Of a DNA stretch of 52,847 nucleotides, positions 14,820 through 22,413 are shown in pieces. The notes beneath the pieces are model-generated. The model was not told where the DNA came from. It searched no databases and worked only from the letters and a program-made list of their open reading frames with translations. The translations under genes and the position numbers were made by a program. Source of the DNA: Chthoniobacter flavus (GTDB taxonomy: Bacteria > Verrucomicrobiota > Verrucomicrobiia > Chthoniobacterales > Terrimicrobiaceae). The stretch is from contig CAMCXK010000011.1 of the NCBI GenBank assembly GCA_945883435.1, forward strand, positions 1 to 52,847, given 5' to 3'. Within the stretch, counting starts at the first letter, position 1, and each line of letters opens with the position of its first letter.

Positions 14820-16331
14820 TCAAAAAACCAATCCCGTCAGCAACCCCAGCACCGCCGCGTTTGCAACCTCCGGCGTGCCGTTCGGCCGCGCGAAGTATTG
14901 GAAAAATGGCTGCGCATAAGCCCACCCGTTGATCTGGTAGCGGTAACCAAGTTCGATGACCGCCGTGTAGGATTTCGAGGGATTCGTCACCCCGCCTTGG
15001 TAGGCGCCATAGCCGATCGACGCCATGGTCAAATCCTGGTCTCGCGTGGGCAGGAAGCCGGTGTAGACAAGTCCGGACTGGAAGTAGAACGGGAAGTTGT
15101 TGGCCCGCGCGTAGCCGGGTGCCATCGTGAGGAGGTTGAACGTGCTCAAGCCTTGCTGGGAGAGCTTCGGCTTCTCCATGGACACCGGAGAGGCCAGTGT
15201 CTTGCCGTCCACCACCGCGTTGCCGGCCGTTGAGACCGCTCCTGGAACCGATGGCTCGCGATAGAGCATTTGGTCCCCCTGGAAGTAAAACCCGTATTGG
15301 CCGGGTTCGGAGCTGCCATTCCATGTCGTGGTCAAATCAGCCGGCGTTCCGAAAAAATATCCGCCGAAGGCATATTTGCCGGGCAGCTTCGACTCCGTGA
15401 AGGTCGGGGTCCACCCCGTCTCCCCGATGTAGAAAAGACCGTTGCGCGACGTGTCGGGACCGAATCCCTGATAGGCGAGACCATGGTTCGTGCTGGCCGT
15501 GGCCTGGGGAAACGACATGTAAAGGCCGTTTTTCACATAGACCGTCTCATGCAGCGCGATGCGCAAGACCCCGCCCCAGGTCGAGAAACTCGAGCTGAAG
15601 GGAATGTTGCCGCCCACGCCCTTGGCGCTGTTGACGGCGTTGTTGAGGAACAGCTTTGAGAGCGGCTGGTCGATAAAGTCTTTTTGTGGCTGGAGCCATC
15701 CGCCGCGCACGACGACCTGGTCCTTGATCGGCAGGTTGCCCGCCGTGCCCGCTTCGACGCCGAATGCGAGAACCCGGAATTGGGTGCCCGATTGCCAGTT
15801 GCTCGGATTGAACATCGATTGCGCCTCGACAAAGTTGTTCGGATTCGACGACTGCGCGCTGTCACGATAGCGGAAGAGCCCGAACGCAAACACGCCATCC
15901 AGCGATTTGTTGTCGAGCAATTTTCCCAGATGGATTTCCGGCCCGAAGGTCAACTGCTGGTCCCAGAATCCCCGCGATCCTTTTTCGCTGTCCAGCACAC
16001 CGAAAAAGGCACCTTGGTAAAATCCCTGCATGACAACACCGCGATCGGCTAATAGCCGCCGGGTATCGAAACCGAAGTTGCCATAGCCTCCGAGCATCGT
16101 CTTGCCGTTCCACCAATCAAGGAACGGCGTGGAGACATCGGTGCCCGCTTCCAGCCTTCGTTGACCACTCAATGTGCCGGCCGTTCCCGAAAGCACCGCG
16201 CCGTCGAGTTGGCTGAAAGGCCCCCGGCTGGGAAGAGGCTGCCAGTTTCCAAACGGACTGGCCAGAACGGGGTTGGCAACCATCATCAGAGCGCCCGAGA
16301 GCATCGCAAGAAATGGGAGATTTTTCATCAT
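14820..16331 (-). CDS. OprB-family carbohydrate-selective porin
   Basis: The 503-aa precursor has a signal peptide ending ANPVLASPF. The mature part is rich in aromatic beta-strand text ending in a C-terminal aromatic (LGLLTGLVF), as in outer-membrane barrels. OprB signatures: an N-terminal sugar-porin start with LDWWNGKTMLGGYGNFGFDT, VMQGFYQGAFFGVLD, WDQQLTFGPEI, FRYRDS, FRVLAFGVEAG, the KDFIDQPLSKLFLNNAVNS segment, and the terminal YRYQINGWAYAQPFFQYFARPNGTPE. OprB porins pass glucose and other sugars. The ATG at 16331 (tandem ATG at 16328) starts the signal peptide. The gene is divergent from the PpiC lipoprotein across about 140 bp. Confidence 0.88.
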   Translation of the reverse strand: MMKNLPFLAMLSGALMMVANPVLASPFGNWQPLPSRGPFSQLDGAVLSGTAGTLSGQRRLEAGTDVSTPFLDWWNGKTMLGGYGNFGFDTRRLLADRGVVMQGFYQGAFFGVLDSEKGSRGFWDQQLTFGPEIHLGKLLDNKSLDGVFAFGLFRYRDSAQSSNPNNFVEAQSMFNPSNWQSGTQFRVLAFGVEAGTAGNLPIKDQVVVRGGWLQPQKDFIDQPLSKLFLNNAVNSAKGVGGNIPFSSSFSTWGGVLRIALHETVYVKNGLYMSFPQATASTNHGLAYQGFGPDTSRNGLFYIGETGWTPTFTESKLPGKYAFGGYFFGTPADLTTTWNGSSEPGQYGFYFQGDQMLYREPSVPGAVSTAGNAVVDGKTLASPVSMEKPKLSQQGLSTFNLLTMAPGYARANNFPFYFQSGLVYTGFLPTRDQDLTMASIGYGAYQGGVTNPSKSYTAVIELGYRYQINGWAYAQPFFQYFARPNGTPEVANAAVLGLLTGLVF

Positions 16332-16474
16332 TCCCGACTTCAAAGGCCCGCCTCCACCACTCACAGCGGAGAATTGTCACGATTTTGTCAGGCACAGCCG
16401 GGCTCCAGCCACGATTCTTTTCGCTCGCCCGCTCCGGTTCGGCATGCATTGTGTGTATGTTTCCACGTTCATTC

Positions 16475-17563
16475 ATGAAAATCTCCACCTCCTCACTTGC
16501 CGCGCTGGCATTGGCCGGCTCGATCCTCGCGACCGCTTGCAAGCCTCCGGCGGCGCCTGCCCCGGCCCCCGGCACACCGTCTCCAACGCCTGCGCCAGAG
16601 GCTTCGTCAGCCGCTCCCGATCAAGCATCGTCCACTCCGGCGCCTGCCCCCGCCGGCACGCCACTCGCCCTTCCGGAGGTCGTCGCCACGGTCAACGGAC
16701 AGAACATCACCCGCGAGGATTTGGAAAAAGTTTTCAACGCGGCTGTTCAAGCCTCGGGTGCGCAAGTCTCGGATCTCGCCCCCGATCAGCAACTGGCTGG
16801 CTACAACCAACTCCTCCAAGATCTGATTCTCGACAAGCTCGTCGATGAGGCTGCCTCGAAGGAACAAGTGACCGACGCCGATGTCGATGCCGAGATCGCG
16901 AAAATCAAAGCTCAATTCCCCGATGCCGCTGCTTTCGATGCCCAACTCGCCCAAGCGGGCATGACACCCGAGAAACTGCGCGAAAACATCCGTGACGGCC
17001 TCATGCAAAGTCGCTGGATGCAGTCCCAGGTGAAACCTGCCGACATCACTCCCGAGAAAGCCCGCGAATTCTACGACGCCAATCCGCAGGAGTTCGAACA
17101 ACCGGAGACGGTCAAGGCCAGCCACATCCTGTTCATGGTGGATTCCGAAGCCACACCCGAAGTCGCCGCCCAGAAGGAGGAGGCCGCCAAAAAGGCAGCC
17201 GAGCGCGCCTCCAAAGGCGAGGATTTTACCGCTCTTGCCAAGGAACTCTCCGAGGAACCCGGTGCCTCGGAATCGGGCGGTGACCTCGGTTTCTTCCCAA
17301 AGGACCGCATGGTTCCGGAATTCGCCGAGGCGGCTTTTGTTCAAGAGGTCGGCACCGTCGGCCAGCCCGTGAAAACCCAGTTTGGTTGGCACGTGATCAA
17401 GGTCACGGACAAAAAGCCGGCTGGGAAAGTGCCTTTTGACGAAGTGCAGGAGCAGATCACCGGCTACCTCAAGTCGCAAAGCCAGCGTGAGGCCGTCCAG
17501 GCGGTTCTCAACAAATTGAAGGAATCGGCGAAAATCGAGACCTTCCTGCCGCAGGCGAGCTGA
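16475..17563 (+). CDS. Parvulin-type (PpiC/SurA-like) peptidyl-prolyl isomerase lipoprotein
   Basis: The 362-aa precursor begins with a lipoprotein signal (MKISTSSLAALALAGSILAT then AC). A low-complexity Pro/Ala/Ser/Thr linker (about residues 20-65) tethers the folded part away from the membrane. Residues about 68-200 form a SurA-like helical chaperone region (VVATVNGQNITREDLEKVF, then DGLMQSRWMQSQV). Residues about 210-310 are a PpiC rotamase domain: VKASHILFMVDS, FTALAKELSEEPGASESGGD, LGFFPKDRMVPEFAEAAF and FGWHVIKVTDKKP. It probably assists folding of outer-membrane or periplasmic proteins. The upstream in-frame extension to 16313 is not supported because it would bury the signal peptide. 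Confidence 0.92.
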   Translation: MKISTSSLAALALAGSILATACKPPAAPAPAPGTPSPTPAPEASSAAPDQASSTPAPAPAGTPLALPEVVATVNGQNITREDLEKVFNAAVQASGAQVSDLAPDQQLAGYNQLLQDLILDKLVDEAASKEQVTDADVDAEIAKIKAQFPDAAAFDAQLAQAGMTPEKLRENIRDGLMQSRWMQSQVKPADITPEKAREFYDANPQEFEQPETVKASHILFMVDSEATPEVAAQKEEAAKKAAERASKGEDFTALAKELSEEPGASESGGDLGFFPKDRMVPEFAEAAFVQEVGTVGQPVKTQFGWHVIKVTDKKPAGKVPFDEVQEQITGYLKSQSQREAVQAVLNKLKESAKIETFLPQAS

Positions 17564-17573
17564 GCCGCACCGC

Positions 17574-18548
17574 ATGGAGCGGCTTGCGGACCACGATCCC
17601 GTTGGCATCGCCGGGCTCGGTATCATCGGCTCGCGCGTGGCGTCCCGCTTGCGCGCCGCGGGCCGTCCCCTGTGGCTCTGGAGCCGCACGGTCCGTCCCG
17701 AACCGAATTTTCTCGCCTCGCCGGCCGAGCTTGCCGAGGCGAGCCGTGTCATTCAGATTTTCGTCTCCGACGGTCCCGCCTTGCGCGGCGTTTTGGAAGC
17801 GATGGCACCGGCACTGACGCCGGCCCACATCGTCCTGAACCACGCCACCGTGTCACCGGCCGAGGCCCGTGAAGCGGCTGCGATCGCCCGGGAGCGCCAC
17901 GCGGGGTTTCTGGATGTCCCTTTCACGGGCAGTCGCGATGCCGCGGCGGCCGGGCAACTGGTGTATTACGCCGGGGGGCCTTCCCACCTTCTCGAGGCCG
18001 TCCGTCCGGTTCTTTCCGCCTCGGCCCGGGAGATCCTTCCCATGGGAGACGTCGGCGAGGCGTCGGCTGTGAAAATCGCCACCAACATGATTTCCGCTGC
18101 TGCTGTTTCCTCGTTGGCCGAAGCCCTTGCGCTCCTTCATCGCCAAGGCGTGCCGTTGCATTTTTTGCACGCCGCCCTGGAAAAAAATGCGGCCCACTCG
18201 GGTGTGATCGATCTCAAGCTGCCGCTCATGCTGGCCGACGAGTTCGAACCCCGTTTCAGCCTCAAAAACATGTTCAAGGACTCCCGCCTCGCTTTGGCTC
18301 TCGCCGCTGAAACCGGACTGGACCTGCCCACCGCCTCGGCCTTTGCGGGGTCCGCCCTGGCGGCCCTTCAGCGTGGCCTTGGAGATGCCGATTTTTCCGT
18401 GATCGCCCGCTGCCACGGCTTCACCGACGCCCGAAATACCCTGCCGGCCCAGCCATCGGCCGCGCCAGTCGAGCCTCCACCCTCACCGCCTGCCCCCCCG
18501 CTCCCCCGTCCCGGTTTTTTCCGCAACCTCTTCAAACGCCCCGCATGA
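17574..18548 (+). CDS. NAD(P)-dependent 3-hydroxyisobutyrate dehydrogenase-like oxidoreductase
   Basis: The 324-aa protein is of the beta-hydroxyacid dehydrogenase family. It has the dinucleotide fold VGIAGLGIIGSRVASRL (GxGxxG), a strand ending in Arg (LWLWSRT) suggesting NADPH preference, LDVPFTGSRDAAAAGQL (substrate motif), and the catalytic lysine segment ASAVKIATNMISAAA. The C-terminal helical domain has FSLKNMFKDSRLAL (Lys/Asp motif). The last 40 residues are Pro/Ala-rich and end FFRNLFKRPA, an unusual tail. Glyoxylate/succinic semialdehyde reductase is one possible activity. Its stop overlaps the ygfZ start (ATGA). Confidence 0.88.
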   Translation: MERLADHDPVGIAGLGIIGSRVASRLRAAGRPLWLWSRTVRPEPNFLASPAELAEASRVIQIFVSDGPALRGVLEAMAPALTPAHIVLNHATVSPAEAREAAAIARERHAGFLDVPFTGSRDAAAAGQLVYYAGGPSHLLEAVRPVLSASAREILPMGDVGEASAVKIATNMISAAAVSSLAEALALLHRQGVPLHFLHAALEKNAAHSGVIDLKLPLMLADEFEPRFSLKNMFKDSRLALALAAETGLDLPTASAFAGSALAALQRGLGDADFSVIARCHGFTDARNTLPAQPSAAPVEPPPSPPAPPLPRPGFFRNLFKRPA

Positions 18549-19378
18549 CGCCCGAAGGCTTTTTTCCCGTGACCGGTCGCGCCCGCTTCGCTCTGACGGG
18601 CCCGGATGCCGCGCGCTATCTGAACGGCCAGCTTAGCATCGACGTCCCCGCGCTCTCTCCGCTGGCTCCGCGTCCCGCCTGTCTGCTCACGGCGAAAGGA
18701 AAACTCTGCGCGGTGGTGCTGGTTTTCCGCAACGCCGGTGGTTTCACGGTGGAATGTGACGCCGCGCTTGCGGAGACCGTTCTCATGCGCTTGGAACGCT
18801 ATCTGGTCGCCGATGATGCACAGTGGGAGGCGATACCAACACCTGCCGGGTGGTTTCATGTCCTGGGGCCGCCTCCGCCCGAAACCCCTGTGGTGAACCG
18901 CCTCGGCCCGCCTGGCTTTGATTGCTTCGCGCCGCCGGCCAACCGGCCCCTGTTGGAGACCGCCGCGTGTGAAGACCTGCGCATCCGCCATGGCATGCCC
19001 GTCTGGGGCGCCGAACTCGACGAAGACACGCTGCCCCATGAAGCAGCCCTCGAACTCACGGCGGTCGACTTCCACAAAGGTTGCTACGTTGGCCAGGAGA
19101 CCGTTTCCCGCCTGCAAAGCGTCGGCCGCGTCAACAAGCACCTCCAGGGATTCCAAGCCGGCATGCCCTTGCGCCCCGGGTGGGATCTTGTCGTGCCCGG
19201 CCAGTCCGGAGCCTGCGCCGGTCGTTTAACAAGCACCTCCTCCCACTTTGGCATCGCATCCACCGTTGCGCTCGGTTATGTCCATCGTTCATTCGACGAT
19301 TCACCCCGGTTGCTGGTTCGCGACGATCTCGGCCAGATAATCGGCGAGGTGGAGCGCCGTCCCTTTCCGATTTTATGA
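18545..19378 (+). CDS. ygfZ: YgfZ/GcvT-domain folate-binding protein
   Basis: The 277-aa protein carries the YgfZ hallmark K-G-C-Y-x-G-Q-E (HKGCYVGQETVSRLQSVGRV), with the conserved cysteine near residue 181. Upstream lie LTGPDAARYLNGQLSIDVPAL and ACLLTAKGKLCAVVLVFR, as in GcvT-like domains. YgfZ/IBA57 proteins bind folate and help to build or repair certain Fe-S clusters, notably in MiaB-type enzymes. It overlaps the preceding dehydrogenase by ATGA and the following cyclophilin gene by ATGA, so the three are probably translated together. Confidence 0.92.
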   Translation: MTPEGFFPVTGRARFALTGPDAARYLNGQLSIDVPALSPLAPRPACLLTAKGKLCAVVLVFRNAGGFTVECDAALAETVLMRLERYLVADDAQWEAIPTPAGWFHVLGPPPPETPVVNRLGPPGFDCFAPPANRPLLETAACEDLRIRHGMPVWGAELDEDTLPHEAALELTAVDFHKGCYVGQETVSRLQSVGRVNKHLQGFQAGMPLRPGWDLVVPGQSGACAGRLTSTSSHFGIASTVALGYVHRSFDDSPRLLVRDDLGQIIGEVERRPFPIL

Positions 19379-19989
19379 AAACTCTCGCCGCCCTCATCCT
19401 CTGTGTGCTGATCCTCCGCCCGGCCCACGCGGGCTCTCCGCCCCTTGGACCCGAGGTGGCCATCGTGGAAATCAAGTTTCCCCGACAGAAGCAAACCCGC
19501 CGGGTGGTCATCGGACTCCACGATGAAGCCGCGCCCCACACGGTTGAAAACTTCAAAGCCCTCGTTCAAAAAAAATTCTACCACGGGCTTCGTTTCCACC
19601 GTGTTTTTCCCGACACCCTCGTGCAAACCGGCGACCCCCAAAGCCGCCATGGACAAAGCGACCAATCCGGCACCGGCGGTCCAGGTTGGACCCTTCCCTG
19701 TGAGATCCGCCTGCCGCATGACAAGGGCGCCGTGGCCATGGCCCGCCTGCCCGACCGCATCAATCCCGCCCGCCACTCCAACGGCAGCCAATTCTATGTC
19801 AGCCTTGTCCCCGCGCCCAAATTGAACGGCGCCTACACCGTCTTCGGAACAATCCTCGAAGGTCTCGATGTGCTTGAGGACATCAGCAAGGCCCCGACAA
19901 ACAGCAACGATTTTCCCTTGCCCAAAATCACAATCAAATCCATTGTCCTTGCCCCGCGTGATTCCACCGCGTCCACCACGACGCGCTGA
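19375..19989 (+). CDS. Secreted cyclophilin-type peptidyl-prolyl cis-trans isomerase
   Basis: The 204-aa precursor has a Sec signal peptide (MKTLAALILCVLILRPAHAG). The mature part is a short bacterial cyclophilin: APHTVENFKALVQKKFYHGL, RFHRVFPDTLVQTGDPQ (catalytic Arg in FHRV), GAVAMAR, then NGSQFYVSLVPAPKLNGAYT and VFGTILEGLDVLEDI. It catalyses proline isomerisation, presumably in the periplasm, and is the second rotamase in this short gene run. The ATG at 19375 overlaps the ygfZ stop (ATGA). Upstream in-frame openness to 19081 is a shadow of ygfZ. Confidence 0.94.
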   Translation: MKTLAALILCVLILRPAHAGSPPLGPEVAIVEIKFPRQKQTRRVVIGLHDEAAPHTVENFKALVQKKFYHGLRFHRVFPDTLVQTGDPQSRHGQSDQSGTGGPGWTLPCEIRLPHDKGAVAMARLPDRINPARHSNGSQFYVSLVPAPKLNGAYTVFGTILEGLDVLEDISKAPTNSNDFPLPKITIKSIVLAPRDSTASTTTR

Positions 19990-20005
19990 GCACGCCGCAA
20001 TCCAA

Positions 20006-20091
20006 GGGTAGATACCGAAGTGGCCAAACGGGGCGGACTGTAAATCCGCTGGCTTACGCCTTCACTGGTTCGAATCCAGTTCTGCCCACCA
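20006..20091 (+). tRNA. tRNA-Tyr (anticodon GTA)
   Basis: This is a class II tRNA with a long variable arm. The acceptor stem GGGTAGA pairs with TCTGCCC and the discriminator A is followed by an encoded CCA. The anticodon stem-loop is GCGGA-CTGTAAA-TCCGC with anticodon GTA at 20040-20042. The T-arm is ACTGG-TTCGAAT-CCAGT. All arms fold without mismatch. Confidence 0.97.
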
Positions 20092-20167
20092 TCCTCTTAA
20101 TCAAGAGATTGGACATACACCCGCAGATCTGGAAAAAAAGTTCGAATGATGCCGGTTGGGGAAGAAG

Positions 20168-20239
20168 CAGCGCCTACGGGATTCGAACCCGTGCACCAGC
20201 CGTGAGAGGGCTGTGTCCTAACCCCTAGACGAAGGCGCC
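20168..20239 (-). tRNA. tRNA-Glu (anticodon CTC)
   Basis: On the minus strand the acceptor GGCGCCT pairs with AGGCGCT (one G-U). The D-arm is GTCT...GGAC, the anticodon stem-loop is CAGCC-CTCTCAC-GGCTG (anticodon CTC at 20206-20204), and the T-arm is ACGGG-TTCGAAT-CCCGT. The discriminator is G and CCA is not encoded, unlike the neighbouring tRNA-Tyr. The two tRNA genes are convergent and 76 bp apart. Confidence 0.96.
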
Positions 20240-20329
20240 GACTTTCAGAATTTAATTTGGCTGGGGTGTTGGAGCTTGACAAGCGGGAAGTCGGCTTGAT
20301 TTGAAGCTGGATTTCGGGACAATGATGCC

Positions 20330-21448
20330 GTGGCCAGCCATTCCGACCCCACCGCGCGTATTTTGATTTTAACCGCCAGTATGGGCGAAGGCCACAACAC
20401 GGCTGCGCGCAACATCCGCTCGGCGCTCGAGCGCGAGTCCGGCGGCCAGGCTTTGGTGCGGGTCGAGGATCCCTACACACGCACAAATCCGACTGTGAAC
20501 CGCCTCGTTCAAAAAGGCTATGCGGCGGCAATCAACAACTATCCGCGGTTGTGGAAGGCGGTGTTCGCGTTGCTGAGCGAACCGCGTGTCATCGAGGGCA
20601 TGGGTCCACTTTTCAGTGAACTCAACAAGGCCGTGGAGGGCATGGTGCGGGAATTCGAGCCGACGGTGATTGCCTCGACCTACCCGGTTTTCGGCTACGT
20701 GATGCAACGGGTCCGCCCCATTGCCGGCGAGGTGCCGTTTTTCATGGTGATCACGGATTCCACCATGATCAACCAGACCTGGTATCGCTACCCGTGCGAC
20801 GGAGCGATCGTGGCTGACGAACCGACGGCGGAGGTGCTTCTGCGGGATGGTGTGGATGACCGGAAAATCCACACGCTGGGGTTTCCCGTGGGATTGGAAT
20901 ACGAGGATTTTGTGCCTGCGCCGCCGCCAACCAACGGGCGGTGGAAAGTGCTTTTTTTCCCGGGCGGGCCGGCTCAGCGGGCGATCGAAACATTGCGGTT
21001 GCTTGGCCGCCACGATTCCATCGAAACCACGGTGATCACCGGACGCCGCGAGGAGACGCGGCAGGCCCTCTTGAGGGCGGGCCTGCCTGTGCGCGGCGAG
21101 TTGCTGGGCTGGAGCGACCAGATGCCGCGTCTCATGGGCAGCCACCATGTCTTCATCGGCAAGGCCGGCGGCGCCACCGTGCAGGAGGCGATCGCGGCCC
21201 AGATTCCGTTTCTCGTGAGCCACATCGTGCCCGGGCAGGAGGAGGGAAATATCGCTCTTATCCAAAAAACGGGTATCGGTGCGCTGGTGGCCAACAGTCC
21301 CTCCGAGGTGGCCCAGGTGCTGGAGGGCGCACTTCGCAACGAGGGAGCGGTCTGGCGGACTTGGCGGCGAAACCTGGTGCAACTTCAAAAACCCTCGGCT
21401 TCGCGCATGATTGCGCGCTTTTTACTGGAGCGGTCATCCAGACGCTGA
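20330..21448 (+). CDS. MGDG synthase/UgtP-like glycosyltransferase (GT28 fold)
   Basis: The 372-aa protein has the GT-B fold of the monogalactosyldiacylglycerol synthase/UgtP and MurG relatives. The N-terminal domain starts ILILTASMGEGHNTAARNI (acceptor-side GxGH motif), followed by EFEPTVIASTYPVFGYVM and FFMVITDSTMINQTWYR (the MGDG-synthase TD motif). The C-terminal donor domain has KVLFFPGG, TTVITGRREE, LLGWSDQMPRLMGSHHVFIG and KAGGATVQEAIAAQIPFLVS. It probably transfers a sugar from UDP-sugar or GDP-sugar to a lipid acceptor at the inner membrane. The start is GTG at 20330, since an overlapping ATG pair just upstream is out of frame. Confidence 0.87.
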   Translation: MASHSDPTARILILTASMGEGHNTAARNIRSALERESGGQALVRVEDPYTRTNPTVNRLVQKGYAAAINNYPRLWKAVFALLSEPRVIEGMGPLFSELNKAVEGMVREFEPTVIASTYPVFGYVMQRVRPIAGEVPFFMVITDSTMINQTWYRYPCDGAIVADEPTAEVLLRDGVDDRKIHTLGFPVGLEYEDFVPAPPPTNGRWKVLFFPGGPAQRAIETLRLLGRHDSIETTVITGRREETRQALLRAGLPVRGELLGWSDQMPRLMGSHHVFIGKAGGATVQEAIAAQIPFLVSHIVPGQEEGNIALIQKTGIGALVANSPSEVAQVLEGALRNEGAVWRTWRRNLVQLQKPSASRMIARFLLERSSRR

Positions 21449-21527
21449 TCCTCCCGATGCTTCATCGGCCCGCCCCTGGAGGGTTTCCGCCGGTCAATTG
21501 GCCATGCGGGTTTTCGACGCGGGCCGC

Positions 21528-21556
21528 TTGACATCGGATGGGGCCGGGTCGATTTT
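21528..21556 (+). promoter_or_regulatory. Candidate sigma-70 promoter upstream of the 6S-like RNA
   Basis: A perfect -35 box TTGACA (21528-21533) is followed after 17 bp by GATTTT (21551-21556) as a weak -10 box. Transcription would start near 21563 and run through the structured region to the terminator at 21825-21877. There is no open frame with an RBS in between. Confidence 0.4.
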
Positions 21557-21616
21557 GAAGCCGGCGCATTTGGTGCCACTGGTCTTTCCCAAATTTGAAT
21601 CCTTGCGGCCATGTGC

Positions 21617-21816
21617 CGCAGAGTCACTTTGCCCTTCTGTGTTCGCGATTACACGGAGTAAAGCCCCGGACCTATGTTTAACAATCCCGGAGGCCTGGCT
21701 CCCGGTTGTCGAACAGGCCTTCATTGGACGTTTTTCAGCCGGTCAAGCGGTCATCCACCCTAAAATTAGGGAACGGGAGCTGCTCCGAAACGGCACAAGC
21801 GGGGCAATCTCCTTCC
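21617..21816 (+). ncRNA. ssrS: Probable 6S RNA (SsrS)
   Basis: The 430-bp gap after the glycosyltransferase gene holds a highly structured segment with conserved-looking 6S RNA elements in the right order. These are TGTTCGC (21640-21646), CCCCGGACCTATGTTTAA (21664-21681; E. coli 6S has CCCCTGAGCCGATATTT), and GGCTCCCGGTTG (21697-21708; E. coli GCGCTCCGCGGTTGG), then GAACAGGCC. GGCCTG (21692-21697) pairs with CAGGCC (21714-21719) as the apical stem. A closing stem can form between GAG...TTGCCC (21621-21634) and GGGCAA...CTC (21802-21811). 6S RNA binds sigma-70 RNA polymerase and represses transcription in stationary phase. Ends are approximate, and the identification rests on remembered consensus and hand folding. 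Confidence 0.6.
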
Positions 21817-21824
21817 CCCGCAGC

Positions 21825-21877
21825 GACGCGCTCCCGGCAAACAAACATTTGCCAACGGGAGCGCGTCTTGTTTTTTT
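21825..21877 (+). terminator. Strong rho-independent terminator
   Basis: GACGCGCTCCC (21825-21835) pairs with GGGAGCGCGTC (21857-21867), and the inner GGCAAA pairs with TTTGCC, giving about 17 pairs with a small bulge. TTGTTTTTTT follows. It ends 1 base before the ATG of the next gene. It most simply terminates the 6S-like RNA but could also act as an attenuator for the cNMP-binding gene. Confidence 0.88.
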
Positions 21878-21878
21878 G

Positions 21879-22388
21879 ATGGCCATGTCTTTGGACTCTC
21901 CACACCTCCCCGCCGTTGGTCTCGTTGCCACTTTGGAAAAAGAAGACCGAGACGCACTTGGCTCCTACGGCACGTTCCACCTCGCCCAACCGGGCAAGGT
22001 CGTCATCGAACAGGGCAAGCCCCACGGCAAGCTTTTCTTCATCATCGAAGGCCTTCTCCACGCCCGTCGCAATGACGAGGGCAACGACATCCTGCTCGGC
22101 CGTGTCCAACCGGGCGAGTGGATGGGCGAGGTGGATCTGTTCGACCCGTCGGCCGCCGTCTGCTCGGTCGTCGCCATCGAGCCGACGCAATATTGGGTCA
22201 TCACCCGCGACGATCTGGAGGCTTTTATCAACAATTACCCGCATGCTGGAACCATCCTGCTCATCGGATTGGCTACCACGCTCGGCCGCCGCATTCGGGA
22301 ATTGACGCGCAAACTGGCCGAGCAAAGCGAACTCGCCCAACTCCGCGAGTCGCTTTACCGGCACACCGAGCTCCCGCCCGAAAGCTAA
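21879..22388 (+). CDS. Stand-alone cyclic-nucleotide-binding (CRP-like) domain protein
   Basis: The 169-aa protein consists of one cNMP-binding beta-roll. It has FHLAQPGKVVIEQGKPHGKL, FFIIEGLLHAR, NDILLGRVQPGEWMGEVDLF (phosphate-binding-cassette position) and SVVAIEPTQYWVITRDDLEAF. A C-terminal helix (RIRELTRKLAEQSELAQLRE) follows, without any helix-turn-helix, so it is not a normal CRP/FNR DNA-binding regulator. The typical PBC Arg is not obvious, so ligand binding is uncertain. The start is unclear: ATG at 21879 or 21885 follows directly after a terminator T-run and lacks an RBS. The open frame continues upstream to 21411 but only across the structured RNA. Confidence 0.82.
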   Translation: MAMSLDSPHLPAVGLVATLEKEDRDALGSYGTFHLAQPGKVVIEQGKPHGKLFFIIEGLLHARRNDEGNDILLGRVQPGEWMGEVDLFDPSAAVCSVVAIEPTQYWVITRDDLEAFINNYPHAGTILLIGLATTLGRRIRELTRKLAEQSELAQLRESLYRHTELPPES

Positions 22389-22413
22389 ACTGCTCCTGCG
22401 CGCGGGAGGGGGC

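Noticed and set aside
20006-20239. tRNA pair as an integration site of a mobile element
   Set aside because: No integrase, no direct repeat of the tRNA 3' ends and no foreign-looking genes nearby.
21411-21878. N-terminal extension of the cNMP-binding protein back to 21411
   Set aside because: The added 156 codons cross a terminator and a structured RNA and show no protein-like pattern.
21449-21878. tmRNA, RNase P RNA or SRP RNA in the structured gap
   Set aside because: No tRNA-like 3' end with CCA or tag frame, no GAGGAAAGTC core, and no GGAAG-type SRP loop could be found.
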